DNA from: Poseidonibacter antarcticus
Lineage (GTDB): Bacteria > Campylobacterota > Campylobacteria > Campylobacterales > Arcobacteraceae
Assembly (NCBI RefSeq): GCF_003667345.1
Contig: NZ_RCWF01000004.1
Coordinates: 61,537-125,536 of the forward strand
DNA length: 64,000 bases
Direction: 5' to 3'
Shown: piece by piece, positions 55,816 to 64,000 of the stretch
Numbering within the stretch: the stretch's first letter is position 1
How the letters are laid out: the number at the start of each line of letters is the position of its first letter
The notes under the pieces: model-generated
Told to the model about the DNA's origin: nothing
What the model saw: only the letters and a program-made list of their open reading frames with translations
Database searches by the model: none
Made by a program: the position numbers and the translations under genes

Positions 55816-57914
55816 TCTTTATCCTTATTTCGGAGTTTTGGATTAAGTTTTTGTAATATTGCATCTCTTGGACCATCCATTACAATACCTTCAGGAGTCA
55901 TTACAATTATTCTATTAACCAATCTAAGTAAGGCAGGTTTATGAGTAACCACAACTAAAGTACTCTCAGGAGTAAGTGTTTCATAAATAGAATCAAGTAT
56001 TAATTTTTCTGTACTATCATCCATATGTGCAGTTGGTTCATCTAAAAACCATGCTTGAGGATTCATAAGTAATATTCTTGTCATAGAAATAATCTGCTTT
56101 TGTCCTCCAGATACACTCTCTCCTCCTTCAGGTATTAGAGTATCTAAACCTTGTGAAAGAGTATTTATAAGATTAATTAGTCCAGTTTTTTTAGATACTT
56201 CCATAATTGTTTCATCATTGACACAAGTTAATCCAAGTAAAAGATTATCCCGAAGCGTACCTGAAATTAATTTTACATTTTGTGATAAATATCCTATTTT
56301 TTCATTAACTTTATTACGTGAAATATGATGAATATCTATACCATTAATAAGAATTTTTCCTTCTTGTGGTTTATAAAGACCTGAAAGAACTTTTAATAAA
56401 GTAGACTTTCCAGAACCAATCATTCCTAATACAGCAACCCTTTCACCTTGAGAGATTTTTAAGTTTGTTATTTTTACTGCTGGTTTATTTTCTTCATAAG
56501 AAAATGAGATATTTTCACAACAAAAATCCGTATTCATTACAGATGGAGAAATAGGAGATGAAACACCTTCATTATCACAATCAAGAGCGTATACACGATC
56601 TAAATCTTCCACTGCTATTTTTGTTCTACCCCACTGTACAAGTAAATTTGGTAACATTGCAATAGGTGAAAGTACTCGACCTGAAAGAATAGTAGTTGCA
56701 ATAAGTCCCCCCATTGTTAAATCATTCGTTGTACTTACTAAATAAGCACCCATTGCAACAAGTGCAACATAACTAAACTGTTGTAAGAAACCTGCTATAT
56801 AAGTAGACATTTCAGAATAATGTCGAATCCTTATATCATCATGTATTGCATCTTCAGCTAAAGCATTCCATCTACCTAATATACTCCAACTAGCACCCGT
56901 TGCCTTAATATTTTCAGCATTCTCAACACTCTCAACTAAAAGACCTAATTTTTGATGTGATGCCATTGAAGATGTTTTTGTTAAATGTTCAATTTTTTTA
57001 CGAAAAAATAAACCTGTAATAATTGCTATTATCAAAAAAATTAGAGCAATTCCTCCCATCATCCATCCTGCAATCATTACAATAGCTGCTAAAAAAATCA
57101 TGGAAAATGGAAAATCAATAAATATATACAAGGCTGCTGAAGAAATAAATGTTCGCACAGTAGCATAACTTTGTAATTGACTAGAAAGAGTACCAATACT
57201 CTTAGGTAATGAATCAAGTCGTATATTTAAAAAGCGTTTAAATATATCATGTGAGTATGCTATATCCATATTCTTTGCTGCATGATCAAATATATGTGAA
57301 CGAGAAAGTTTTAGTATCATTTCTAATAAAATTGCAATGGCAACACCTATACTAAGAGCTACAAGAGTAGAAATACCTTGTGTAGGTATAACTCTATCAT
57401 AAACTTGCATACTAAAAAAAGAAGTACCCAAAGCTAGAAAATTAATACTCAAAGAAGCAATAACAGCATGTATTATTATATTTTTTTGTTGAAAAGCAAC
57501 TTTTTTAAACATATCTTTGGCAGACTGTTTTAATTTTGATTTTCGCTCTGTTTTTATTGATGTAAATAGCGTTCCAGGTGGATAAGATTTTTCACTTCTC
57601 ATTCCATTTTTGTCTTCACTTCTCCAACTATCATTTGCCTCTTTTTCTATAATAATACATATTCCCTCATTTGGTATTAATGCCAAAGCTGGCAATAATG
57701 ACTCTTTTAAACTACTATCCCATTGAGGTTTTTTTAATTCCAACTTTTCAAAAATAGTATCATATATAGAGGTAATGGACTTAGTTTTTGAATTTAGAAA
57801 TTTTTCTTTAATCATTTCTAATTCATATAAGGGAAGCCTTAATCTCGCAAAATGAGGTAGCGTACATACTTGAGTAAGCCAATGTATATCTTCTATCAAT
57901 TTATTTCCCTTCAA
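55812..57914 (-). CDS. Type I secretion ABC transporter (LapB-like)
   Basis: A 700-residue exporter. The N-terminal region (about 1-125) occupies the place of the C39-like domain of LapB/HlyB but has no recognisable catalytic Cys-His pair. The transmembrane domain spans about 145-415. The ATPase has Walker A GMIGSGKSTLLKVL, signature VSGGQKQIISMTR, Walker B AWFLDEPTAHMD and the histidine in VVTHKP. It exports the RTX adhesin without cleaving a leader. It overlaps the TolC-type gene by 14 bp. Confidence 0.93.
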   Translation of the reverse strand: MKGNKLIEDIHWLTQVCTLPHFARLRLPLYELEMIKEKFLNSKTKSITSIYDTIFEKLELKKPQWDSSLKESLLPALALIPNEGICIIIEKEANDSWRSEDKNGMRSEKSYPPGTLFTSIKTERKSKLKQSAKDMFKKVAFQQKNIIIHAVIASLSINFLALGTSFFSMQVYDRVIPTQGISTLVALSIGVAIAILLEMILKLSRSHIFDHAAKNMDIAYSHDIFKRFLNIRLDSLPKSIGTLSSQLQSYATVRTFISSAALYIFIDFPFSMIFLAAIVMIAGWMMGGIALIFLIIAIITGLFFRKKIEHLTKTSSMASHQKLGLLVESVENAENIKATGASWSILGRWNALAEDAIHDDIRIRHYSEMSTYIAGFLQQFSYVALVAMGAYLVSTTNDLTMGGLIATTILSGRVLSPIAMLPNLLVQWGRTKIAVEDLDRVYALDCDNEGVSSPISPSVMNTDFCCENISFSYEENKPAVKITNLKISQGERVAVLGMIGSGKSTLLKVLSGLYKPQEGKILINGIDIHHISRNKVNEKIGYLSQNVKLISGTLRDNLLLGLTCVNDETIMEVSKKTGLINLINTLSQGLDTLIPEGGESVSGGQKQIISMTRILLMNPQAWFLDEPTAHMDDSTEKLILDSIYETLTPESTLVVVTHKPALLRLVNRIIVMTPEGIVMDGPRDAILQKLNPKLRNKDKE

Positions 57915-59481
57915 AATTAATATTACCTGTTTGTAAAGCTAAACGATAAGATGCTGTTATGTACATAGCTTTAATAGTTGCCATGGAAATCCTATTTTCT
58001 GTTACTTCACGTGACATATTAACTAAATCAAGCCATTGACGTTTTCCTGCAATAAATAAACGAGTATAAGATTTTAGTACTAAATTTGATAATCTAATTG
58101 TTTGATTAATACTTTCTAATCGATCTATAGATGAATGATAATCTTCATAATATGAAACTAAAATATTCAACAATTTTAGTTTTTTTGTTTTTAATTCATT
58201 TTTTGTCTGCATTACAGCATATTTAGCACTTTCCATATTAGATATTGCAGAAAGTCCAGCACCAGGAGTATATGAAAAGTTAAGATATAAGAAACTATCA
58301 TCTGATTGATCGTTTGTATAAATTGAACCATCTTGATATTCAGCACGTAGTAAAACACTAGGCATTATTTCAGCATCAACACTTTTCTTTTCAGCTTCAG
58401 CTATTGAAACTTGTGATTGTAATTTTTTAAGTTCTGGATGAGTATTTACTAATGTCTCTTTCATCTGATCTAGGGATTGTTTTTGATTAAGTGTTTTGTC
58501 ATTTTCAAACCCTATTTCACATCGAAGAGGATGACCTAAAAGTAGATTCATTTGTGAACGTGCTACTGAATATTTTGACCTAGCAATCATTAAATCTGAA
58601 TTAATTTGTGCAATACGCGAATTAAGTAATTCTTTATCAGTTCTAGAAGATGCTCCTGCAAAAACACGTCTTTCTACCATTTCTGAGAATTTTACTAGCT
58701 GTTTTCTTCCTTCTAAAAATCCTTTAATTTGTTCTTCTGATTCTATATAATTTTGAAGAATTGTTAAAAATTCTTCAGTTAAAATATATCTATTTTCTTC
58801 TAGGGTAGATTGAGCTTCCTCATATTCTGATACTGCAATATCTCGCTTTGCATCAAGTTTTCCACCTGTCCACAATGGTTGTTCTAAACGAAAAGTCATA
58901 TTTTTACGATCTGCACGTTGCGAAATATCTATAGAAGGTGTTGGAAAATAATTCCATTTTGCACTTTCAACTTTTGCTTGCTTAGAAAGAATCATCTGTC
59001 TTGAAGCTTTAATACTAGGATAATTTTTATAAGTTTCATTTAATAATGTATTTACATTTTTAACACACATATTTGTATCTCTAACAGGAGTATTTATATT
59101 AAAAGTATCTTGTTTTTTAGTATTTTTTATTCCTATGTCTATAGAAACTGGAATTTCTTTCTTTAAAATAGGTTTCTCTTCTTTAATTATTTGTTTTTTT
59201 TCTTTAAATCTACTCTTATATGTACTTGTAATATAAGCATTTTTATACTCTTTTTTAAAAGCAGGAAGTGTTTTTTCAACATCTTCCATATTCATAAAAC
59301 AACCACATCTAACAGTTAAGTTTTTACCTATTTCCATTACTTTACATGAACTATCATAGTTATTTTGTAAAAGTAAATTCCTATTCTTATCAGAACTAGT
59401 CTGACTGAGAAGCTGTACTGTATAACAGCTCTCTTTTCCATATAAAACAGTTGCTAACAGTAAAAGAATAAAATATTTCAT
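57901..59481 (-). CDS. TolC-family outer-membrane channel with N-terminal SPOR-like domain
   Basis: A 526-residue protein. Signal peptide about 1-15. Residues about 18-95 look like a SPOR domain: CYTVQLLSQTSSDKN, then LTVRCGCFMNMEDVEKTLPAFKKEY, the YxVQL...VxxG pattern of peptidoglycan-binding repeats. After a linker the TolC-type repeats follow (NTLLNETYKNYPSIKASRQM, PLWTGGKLDAKRDIAVSEYEEA). It would form the outer-membrane exit for the adhesin. It lies 15 bp after the adhesin gene, upstream of the ATPase gene. Confidence 0.88.
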   Translation of the reverse strand: MKYFILLLLATVLYGKESCYTVQLLSQTSSDKNRNLLLQNNYDSSCKVMEIGKNLTVRCGCFMNMEDVEKTLPAFKKEYKNAYITSTYKSRFKEKKQIIKEEKPILKKEIPVSIDIGIKNTKKQDTFNINTPVRDTNMCVKNVNTLLNETYKNYPSIKASRQMILSKQAKVESAKWNYFPTPSIDISQRADRKNMTFRLEQPLWTGGKLDAKRDIAVSEYEEAQSTLEENRYILTEEFLTILQNYIESEEQIKGFLEGRKQLVKFSEMVERRVFAGASSRTDKELLNSRIAQINSDLMIARSKYSVARSQMNLLLGHPLRCEIGFENDKTLNQKQSLDQMKETLVNTHPELKKLQSQVSIAEAEKKSVDAEIMPSVLLRAEYQDGSIYTNDQSDDSFLYLNFSYTPGAGLSAISNMESAKYAVMQTKNELKTKKLKLLNILVSYYEDYHSSIDRLESINQTIRLSNLVLKSYTRLFIAGKRQWLDLVNMSREVTENRISMATIKAMYITASYRLALQTGNINFEGK

Positions 59482-59496
59482 AAAAATTCCTTATTC

Positions 59497-62400
59497 TTAA
59501 ATAACTGTAATATCTTGATCAATCCAGATATCAGCATCAGCAGTACCACCAAGGTCATACTTATTATATGTTATTCCACTTAATGTTTCTGTACCTAATG
59601 ACGTTTGTCCTTCAAGAGAAACTATATCTCCATTATTTCCTGTTATATACAGCTCATTTGAAGTATTTATTGCAAGTAAATCACTATAATTTAATGTCAA
59701 TTTATTATCTGCATCACCTGTTATATCTATTTTATCTATATTACTTATTTTAGCATCATCTATTAAGGTAAGATCAAAATCAAAATCACCAATCATAGAA
59801 AGAGTATCTACTCCATTTCCACCATCTATTGAGCTAAAGTTTGTACTACTTATACCAATAGTATCATTTCCATTTCCACCATTAAAGGTGTCACTTCCAT
59901 TTCCATCAATAAGAGTATCATTTCCATCTCCACCATTTAAAGTGTCATTACCAGCACCACCACGAATTAAGTCATCACCATCTCCACCATTAATAGTATC
60001 GTCACCATCATGACCATAAAGACGTTCATCATCAGCTGTTCCAGTTAATGTATCATTTCCTGTATCACCTTCTATGATAGCTGAATTATCTCCAAGAAGT
60101 GCCTCAAGAGCATCAACATCTAATAAATTACTTACTTGTGTATCACCACTTGATAAACCTTCACTATCTGTTGCATTGATTATTGTGCCATCAATTAAAT
60201 TTACTTTTGCACCTGCATCAAGACCCAATATATTAATATCAGAATCAAACTTCACTGTTGCAAGTAATTCATTGATTGCTGCATTGTCAATATCACCACC
60301 ATCTATTGCTGTAATAGTAAGAGTTGTAGAAGGTGTTAGTAATCCTAGTAAACCAGCATCATTTACTACTGAGAATTGTAAACCTAGCTCATTTGCCAAT
60401 TGAGAAGAAGCAGTAAGTGCCAACTCTTTTAAATTTATCTCCACTGTAGAGTTATAAGCCACAACAACAGAGCGTAAATTTCCATCAACATCTCCTGCAG
60501 TCAATGCCTGAGTAGTTAAATCAATTAAACCAACTGCACCAACACCTACTAAACCAAGTAATTGATTATCATTTACTTGAACAGTTGGTGCCACATTGAG
60601 TGGGTTTACATGTGGGTCTGTCGTATCAAAAGTTAAAGTACTAGAAGCTGTATCTCCATCATTATCAGTAATTATTCCACTTATAACTGTAGTACCATTT
60701 AGTTCATCTGTAGTTGTAGTTGCTTGATCAACGATTAAATTACCATTTGAAAGCAATTGAGAAATAACTTCTTGATCTGTAGTAAATTCTCCTACAAGGT
60801 CTATTCCTGTAAATGTAATTTGTTGATCTGTACTTCCTGCGTTAAAGCCACCTGAATAAGCTCCACTTGTACTAATAGAAAGAACAGTATCAGTTCCAAC
60901 AACTTCAAAATGTAGATAATCACTCAAGTTTCCAACAGTATTACCTCTAGCTAATTCACCTATTAATAAACCACTTAAATCTATAGTATCACCACCTGCA
61001 GATACTGCAATTGATGAAAAGTCTGTAATAGTATCACTAGCAGGAGAACCAGCAGTTCCGCCATCACCTTTTTCAAAGATAAAGGTATCATTTCCACTTC
61101 CACCACTTAGAGTATCATTACCTTTTCCACCAATGATAATATCATTACCTGATTCACCATTAATAGTATCATTACCAGCACCACCACGTAGTAAATCATT
61201 ACCTTGACCACCATTTATAATATCAGCACCATCATAACCATAAATACGATCACTATCAGCACTTCCTGTTAATGTTTCAACTCCACTCGTTCCTTCGGTA
61301 ATATTAGCTGGACTACTATCAGGATCTATTAAACTTAAACCTAGAACATCTGATTTTGTATCAGTTGTTGTATTGTTAGCTGTATCTGTTGCTTCAATTG
61401 TAAGGCTAGGGATAAGACCAAGTGAGACTAAATCTAAGCCAACTTGTTCTACATAAACAGTTGCCAAAAATTCATTAAGCTGAAGATTATCTATCGGACC
61501 CCCATCTATTGATTCAATAGTAAGTGTAGAACCATTTTGAACATTTACAAGTCCTAGGAAAATACCGCTCTTGGTTTCATTAACAGCCAATCCAAATTCA
61601 TCTGCCATATCTTGAGAGAAACTCACTTCATAATACCCAGCTACACTAACACCTAGAGTAGCTGTAGCTGCTACTGTTACACTTTCAATATTATTATTAG
61701 CATCCACAGCTGTAAATGTTTGATTAGTCCCAATATCAACAGCACCTAAAGCACCAACATTTGCTATTCCTAACAAACCTGATCCTTGGTTAACACTAAC
61801 TTCAGGTCCCACTTCTTCATAAGCTTCTAATGCTGCATAACTATATTCACCTGTTAGCATATCTACTACAAATGTTTCACCTTGCGTTGTATTAATAGTA
61901 AGTTCGTCATTTATATCGTTAAAGCTATAACTATCTACATTAGCAGATGTCCCTGCTGCTGTAATACTATCAGTATCAACATCATAAGTATAAGTATTAC
62001 CATCAATTCCAATTTCTGAAACATAACCACCATCAGCACCATAAGAAACTACTAAAGACCCTTCAGCAGTATCAGGTTGTACAGGCATAATAAATGTTTG
62101 ATCATTTGAAGCTAAAGGACTATCATCTTCTACATTTATAGTAAGAGTTGTTGAAGCAGTCGTATTTCCAGCTTTATCAGTAGCAGTCACACCAAAATTT
62201 AAAGCTAGTATATCTTCACTATCAGCAGTTGCATGATCCAAAGGTTCTAAAAGAGTAAAAGTATAAGCACCTGTTGCATCTAGTGTTAAAGTAGCTACTG
62301 TTGTTGCACCAGCTGTTGCAGTAAGAGTATGTACTCCAGCTGCAGTAGTACTAGCCCATGTTACAGCTACACCTCCAGATGTTGTACCAGCCGTTTGTGA

Positions 62401-64000
62401 AGCTAGTGTAATTTCACTAATCTCAGAAGCATCACTAATAGACATAGTCCCAGTAACAGCTCCTAAATTTGTCGTATCTGGTCCACCATTTGTATCTTGT
62501 AAACCATTTGCTAAAGCTTCTTCTGAAACAGAAGAAGTTTTAGTAGTTATACTTGGTGCTGTTGTATCAATTGTAACTTCTTGACTCTCTACTGTTTCAT
62601 TATTGCCTGCTGTATCTACTACTTTCATTTGTACAGTGTTTGTACTAGTAAGATTAGCATCATCATAGCTTACTGTTGTTCCAGTCACTGAACTTGTAAT
62701 ATCACTCCATGTCACACCATTATCATTACTATACATAAGTGCTTCATCACTTGCTAAGCCAGCTGAAAGTGTTGCTCCTATAGTTAAGCCATCATTATCG
62801 TTTGTGATAAAGTCATTTGTATCAGAACCTGTATCATCTGTAATACTTGTAATATCTACTGTTGTTGTTGGTGCTGTTGTATCAACTACCACGTTTTGAG
62901 TAGCATTTGTTGAATTACCTGCTATATCTGTTACTGTTGCAACTATTGGGTAAGTTGTTCCATCTACTAAAGTAGTTCCTTTTAAATCTAAACTCCAATT
63001 ACCACTACCATCTACACTTAACTCTGTATTTGCTGTTGTATAAGTATTTCCATTTGCACTTACACTTAATGTATTTCCATCAGCTAAATCTACTGTTCCA
63101 CTTACTTCTAAATTTGTATCACTTGTAATAAAGTCATTTGCTATACCTGTATCATCTGTAATACTTTCAATTGTTACTGTTTTTCCATTTCCATTTGTAT
63201 CAATTGTTGTATCGATTATTACATCTTGAGTAGCATTTGTTGAATTACCTGCTATATCTGTTACTGTTGCAACTATTGGGTAAGTTGTTCCATCTACTAA
63301 AGTAGTTCCTTTTAAATCTAAACTCCAATTACCACTACCATCTACACTTAACTCTGTATTTGCTGTTGTATAAGTATTTCCATTTGCACTTACACTTAAT
63401 GTATTTCCATCAGCTAAATCTACTGTTCCACTTACTTCTAAATTTGTATCACTTGTAATAAAGTCATTTGCTATACCTGTATCATCTGTAATACTTTCAA
63501 TTGTTACTGTTTTTCCATTTCCATTTGTATCAATTGTTGTATCGATTATTACATCTTGAGTAGCTACTGGACCATCATTATCACTTACATCAACCACTTT
63601 CATTTTTACAGTTGCTGTACTTGTTAAGTTAGCATCATCATAGCTTACTGCTGTTGCAGTTACTGAACTTGTAATATCAATCCATGTAACACCATTATCA
63701 TTACTATACATTAGTTTTTCACCAGCACCTGTATCTAATGTATTTGTAAGAGTTGCGGCTACTGTTAAACCATTATTGTCATTAGTTACAAAGTCACTAC
63801 TACTTGAACCTGTATCATCTGTAATACTTGTAATTGTAATTAGATTATTTGGTCCTGTAAAGGCAATAGTAACAAGTTGAGTATCTACTGCTCCATCATT
63901 TCCTGCTAAATCTACTACTTTCATTTGAACAGTGTTTGTACTTGTTAAGTTAGCATCATCATAGCTTACTGCTGTTGCAGTCACTGAACTTGTAATATCA
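59497..64000 (-). CDS. Large RTX adhesin, type I secreted (partial, N-terminus outside)
   Basis: At least 1500 residues of a repetitive surface protein; the frame runs open through the right edge, so the start is outside. From the edge inward come Ig-like repeats ending in (V/I)DTT, then DNDG-type linkers. Two modules of similar build follow, each with a conserved region (for example LTITAIDGGDIDN) and a calcium-binding nonapeptide block (GGAGNDTLNGG type). The chain ends with a short C-terminal signal region for type I export. The export apparatus is encoded directly downstream. A LapA/BapA-like role in attachment and biofilm is likely. No LapD or LapG gene is in the window. Confidence 0.93.
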   Translation of the reverse strand, partial: DITSSVTATAVSYDDANLTSTNTVQMKVVDLAGNDGAVDTQLVTIAFTGPNNLITITSITDDTGSSSSDFVTNDNNGLTVAATLTNTLDTGAGEKLMYSNDNGVTWIDITSSVTATAVSYDDANLTSTATVKMKVVDVSDNDGPVATQDVIIDTTIDTNGNGKTVTIESITDDTGIANDFITSDTNLEVSGTVDLADGNTLSVSANGNTYTTANTELSVDGSGNWSLDLKGTTLVDGTTYPIVATVTDIAGNSTNATQDVIIDTTIDTNGNGKTVTIESITDDTGIANDFITSDTNLEVSGTVDLADGNTLSVSANGNTYTTANTELSVDGSGNWSLDLKGTTLVDGTTYPIVATVTDIAGNSTNATQNVVVDTTAPTTTVDITSITDDTGSDTNDFITNDNDGLTIGATLSAGLASDEALMYSNDNGVTWSDITSSVTGTTVSYDDANLTSTNTVQMKVVDTAGNNETVESQEVTIDTTAPSITTKTSSVSEEALANGLQDTNGGPDTTNLGAVTGTMSISDASEISEITLASQTAGTTSGGVAVTWASTTAAGVHTLTATAGATTVATLTLDATGAYTFTLLEPLDHATADSEDILALNFGVTATDKAGNTTASTTLTINVEDDSPLASNDQTFIMPVQPDTAEGSLVVSYGADGGYVSEIGIDGNTYTYDVDTDSITAAGTSANVDSYSFNDINDELTINTTQGETFVVDMLTGEYSYAALEAYEEVGPEVSVNQGSGLLGIANVGALGAVDIGTNQTFTAVDANNNIESVTVAATATLGVSVAGYYEVSFSQDMADEFGLAVNETKSGIFLGLVNVQNGSTLTIESIDGGPIDNLQLNEFLATVYVEQVGLDLVSLGLIPSLTIEATDTANNTTTDTKSDVLGLSLIDPDSSPANITEGTSGVETLTGSADSDRIYGYDGADIINGGQGNDLLRGGAGNDTINGESGNDIIIGGKGNDTLSGGSGNDTFIFEKGDGGTAGSPASDTITDFSSIAVSAGGDTIDLSGLLIGELARGNTVGNLSDYLHFEVVGTDTVLSISTSGAYSGGFNAGSTDQQITFTGIDLVGEFTTDQEVISQLLSNGNLIVDQATTTTDELNGTTVISGIITDNDGDTASSTLTFDTTDPHVNPLNVAPTVQVNDNQLLGLVGVGAVGLIDLTTQALTAGDVDGNLRSVVVAYNSTVEINLKELALTASSQLANELGLQFSVVNDAGLLGLLTPSTTLTITAIDGGDIDNAAINELLATVKFDSDINILGLDAGAKVNLIDGTIINATDSEGLSSGDTQVSNLLDVDALEALLGDNSAIIEGDTGNDTLTGTADDERLYGHDGDDTINGGDGDDLIRGGAGNDTLNGGDGNDTLIDGNGSDTFNGGNGNDTIGISSTNFSSIDGGNGVDTLSMIGDFDFDLTLIDDAKISNIDKIDITGDADNKLTLNYSDLLAINTSNELYITGNNGDIVSLEGQTSLGTETLSGITYNKYDLGGTADADIWIDQDITVI
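59846..60035 (-). repeat. C-terminal RTX nonapeptide block
   Basis: About eight GGxGxDxxx nonapeptides (such as GGDGNDTL and GGAGNDTLN) near the C-terminus of the adhesin, preceded by ERLYGHDGDD. Each folds around Ca2+ outside the cell and helps pull the protein through the exporter. Confidence 0.85.
61081..61250 (-). repeat. Internal RTX nonapeptide block
   Basis: A second block (GGQGNDLLRGG, GESGNDIII, GGKGNDTLSGG) about 400 residues before the C-terminal one, preceded by the similar DRIYGYDGAD. It is followed by a type I secretion target-like region (GDTIDLSGLLIGE), so an entire C-terminal module appears to have been duplicated. Confidence 0.8.
62901..63560 (-). repeat. 330-bp tandem repeat in the adhesin gene, two copies
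   Basis: Bases 62901-63230 and 63231-63560 look identical when compared by eye, each encoding a 110-residue Ig-like unit (from VTIESITDDTG to TTIDTNGNGKT). Identity at the DNA level means a recent duplication or ongoing gene conversion. It is also a likely place for copy-number change and for assembly collapse. Confidence 0.85.

Noticed and set aside
59846..61250. CRISPR-like array from evenly spaced short repeats
   Set aside because: The repeats are 27-bp coding units of RTX nonapeptides in one open frame, with no unique spacers.
1..64000. tRNA, rRNA, insertion sequences or prophage
   Set aside because: No cloverleaf-like segment, transposase or phage gene was seen in the gaps, which are short and mostly explained by promoters and terminators.

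Overview
The window is AT-rich, densely packed DNA that reads as a chromosome segment of an Arcobacter-like member of the Campylobacterota. The evidence is the PEB4-type prolyl isomerase next to class II aldolase, an HsrA/CosR-type response regulator, the codon bias and the very short gene spacing. I saw no tRNA, rRNA, insertion sequence, prophage or CRISPR array.

Bases 1-12998 hold a periplasmic PQQ-dependent alcohol oxidation locus much like the ped/exa loci of Pseudomonas. It has an ABC ATPase cut by the window edge, a pentapeptide-repeat protein, a quinoprotein alcohol dehydrogenase, a porin, a YVTN beta-propeller protein, a PQQ-system ABC binding protein with a DUF302 protein, a taurine/nitrate-type ABC transporter, a PedF-like cytochrome c, a MoxJ-like binding protein, a fused SoxYZ-like carrier and a metallo-beta-lactamase-fold hydrolase. 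All of these fall into six transcription units. Each unit starts with the same rigid element: two GCTA half-sites 11 bp apart, then 10 bp, then a -10 hexamer. This PhoB/OmpR-style architecture is the most striking non-gene signal here. A related copy precedes the amino-acid ABC transporter at 50.4 kb.

Bases 13011-19097 are mostly housekeeping: leucyl aminopeptidase, aldolase, PEB4-like isomerase, the HsrA/CosR-type regulator with a histidine kinase directly behind it, and a CoA-binding protein. Bases 19141-33743 form a Wzx/Wzy-dependent exopolysaccharide locus: GalE, polyprenyl-phosphate sugar transferase, PHP-type phosphatase, Wzc, Wza, two glycosyltransferases, Wzy, a truncated asparagine-synthase-like amidotransferase, Wzx, a uronate epimerase and UDP-glucose dehydrogenase. 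A decayed acyltransferase gene lies between Wza and the WecG-type transferase.

Bases 33853-42078 carry two MscS-type channels around a CorA/ZntB transporter, an acetyltransferase, an atypical response regulator without its phospho-acceptor, and a two-gene cytochrome bd-family oxidase with a fused cytochrome c and no recognisable CydB. Bases 42235-44637 are a RimK-type glutamate ligase operon with a zinc-protease-like protein and an AstE/aspartoacylase-family protein. Next come a DHH phosphoesterase with an Rrf2 regulator, S15, an unrecognised protein, MoaA, a TrpD-like transferase, a uroporphyrinogen-III methyltransferase, and a complete general L-amino-acid ABC transporter (50457-54583).

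From 54643 to the right edge, on the minus strand, lies a type I secretion operon: a giant RTX adhesin (its start lies beyond the window), a TolC-type channel with an N-terminal SPOR-like domain, a LapB-type ATPase and a membrane fusion protein. Together with the exopolysaccharide locus this suggests a surface-attached, biofilm-forming lifestyle.
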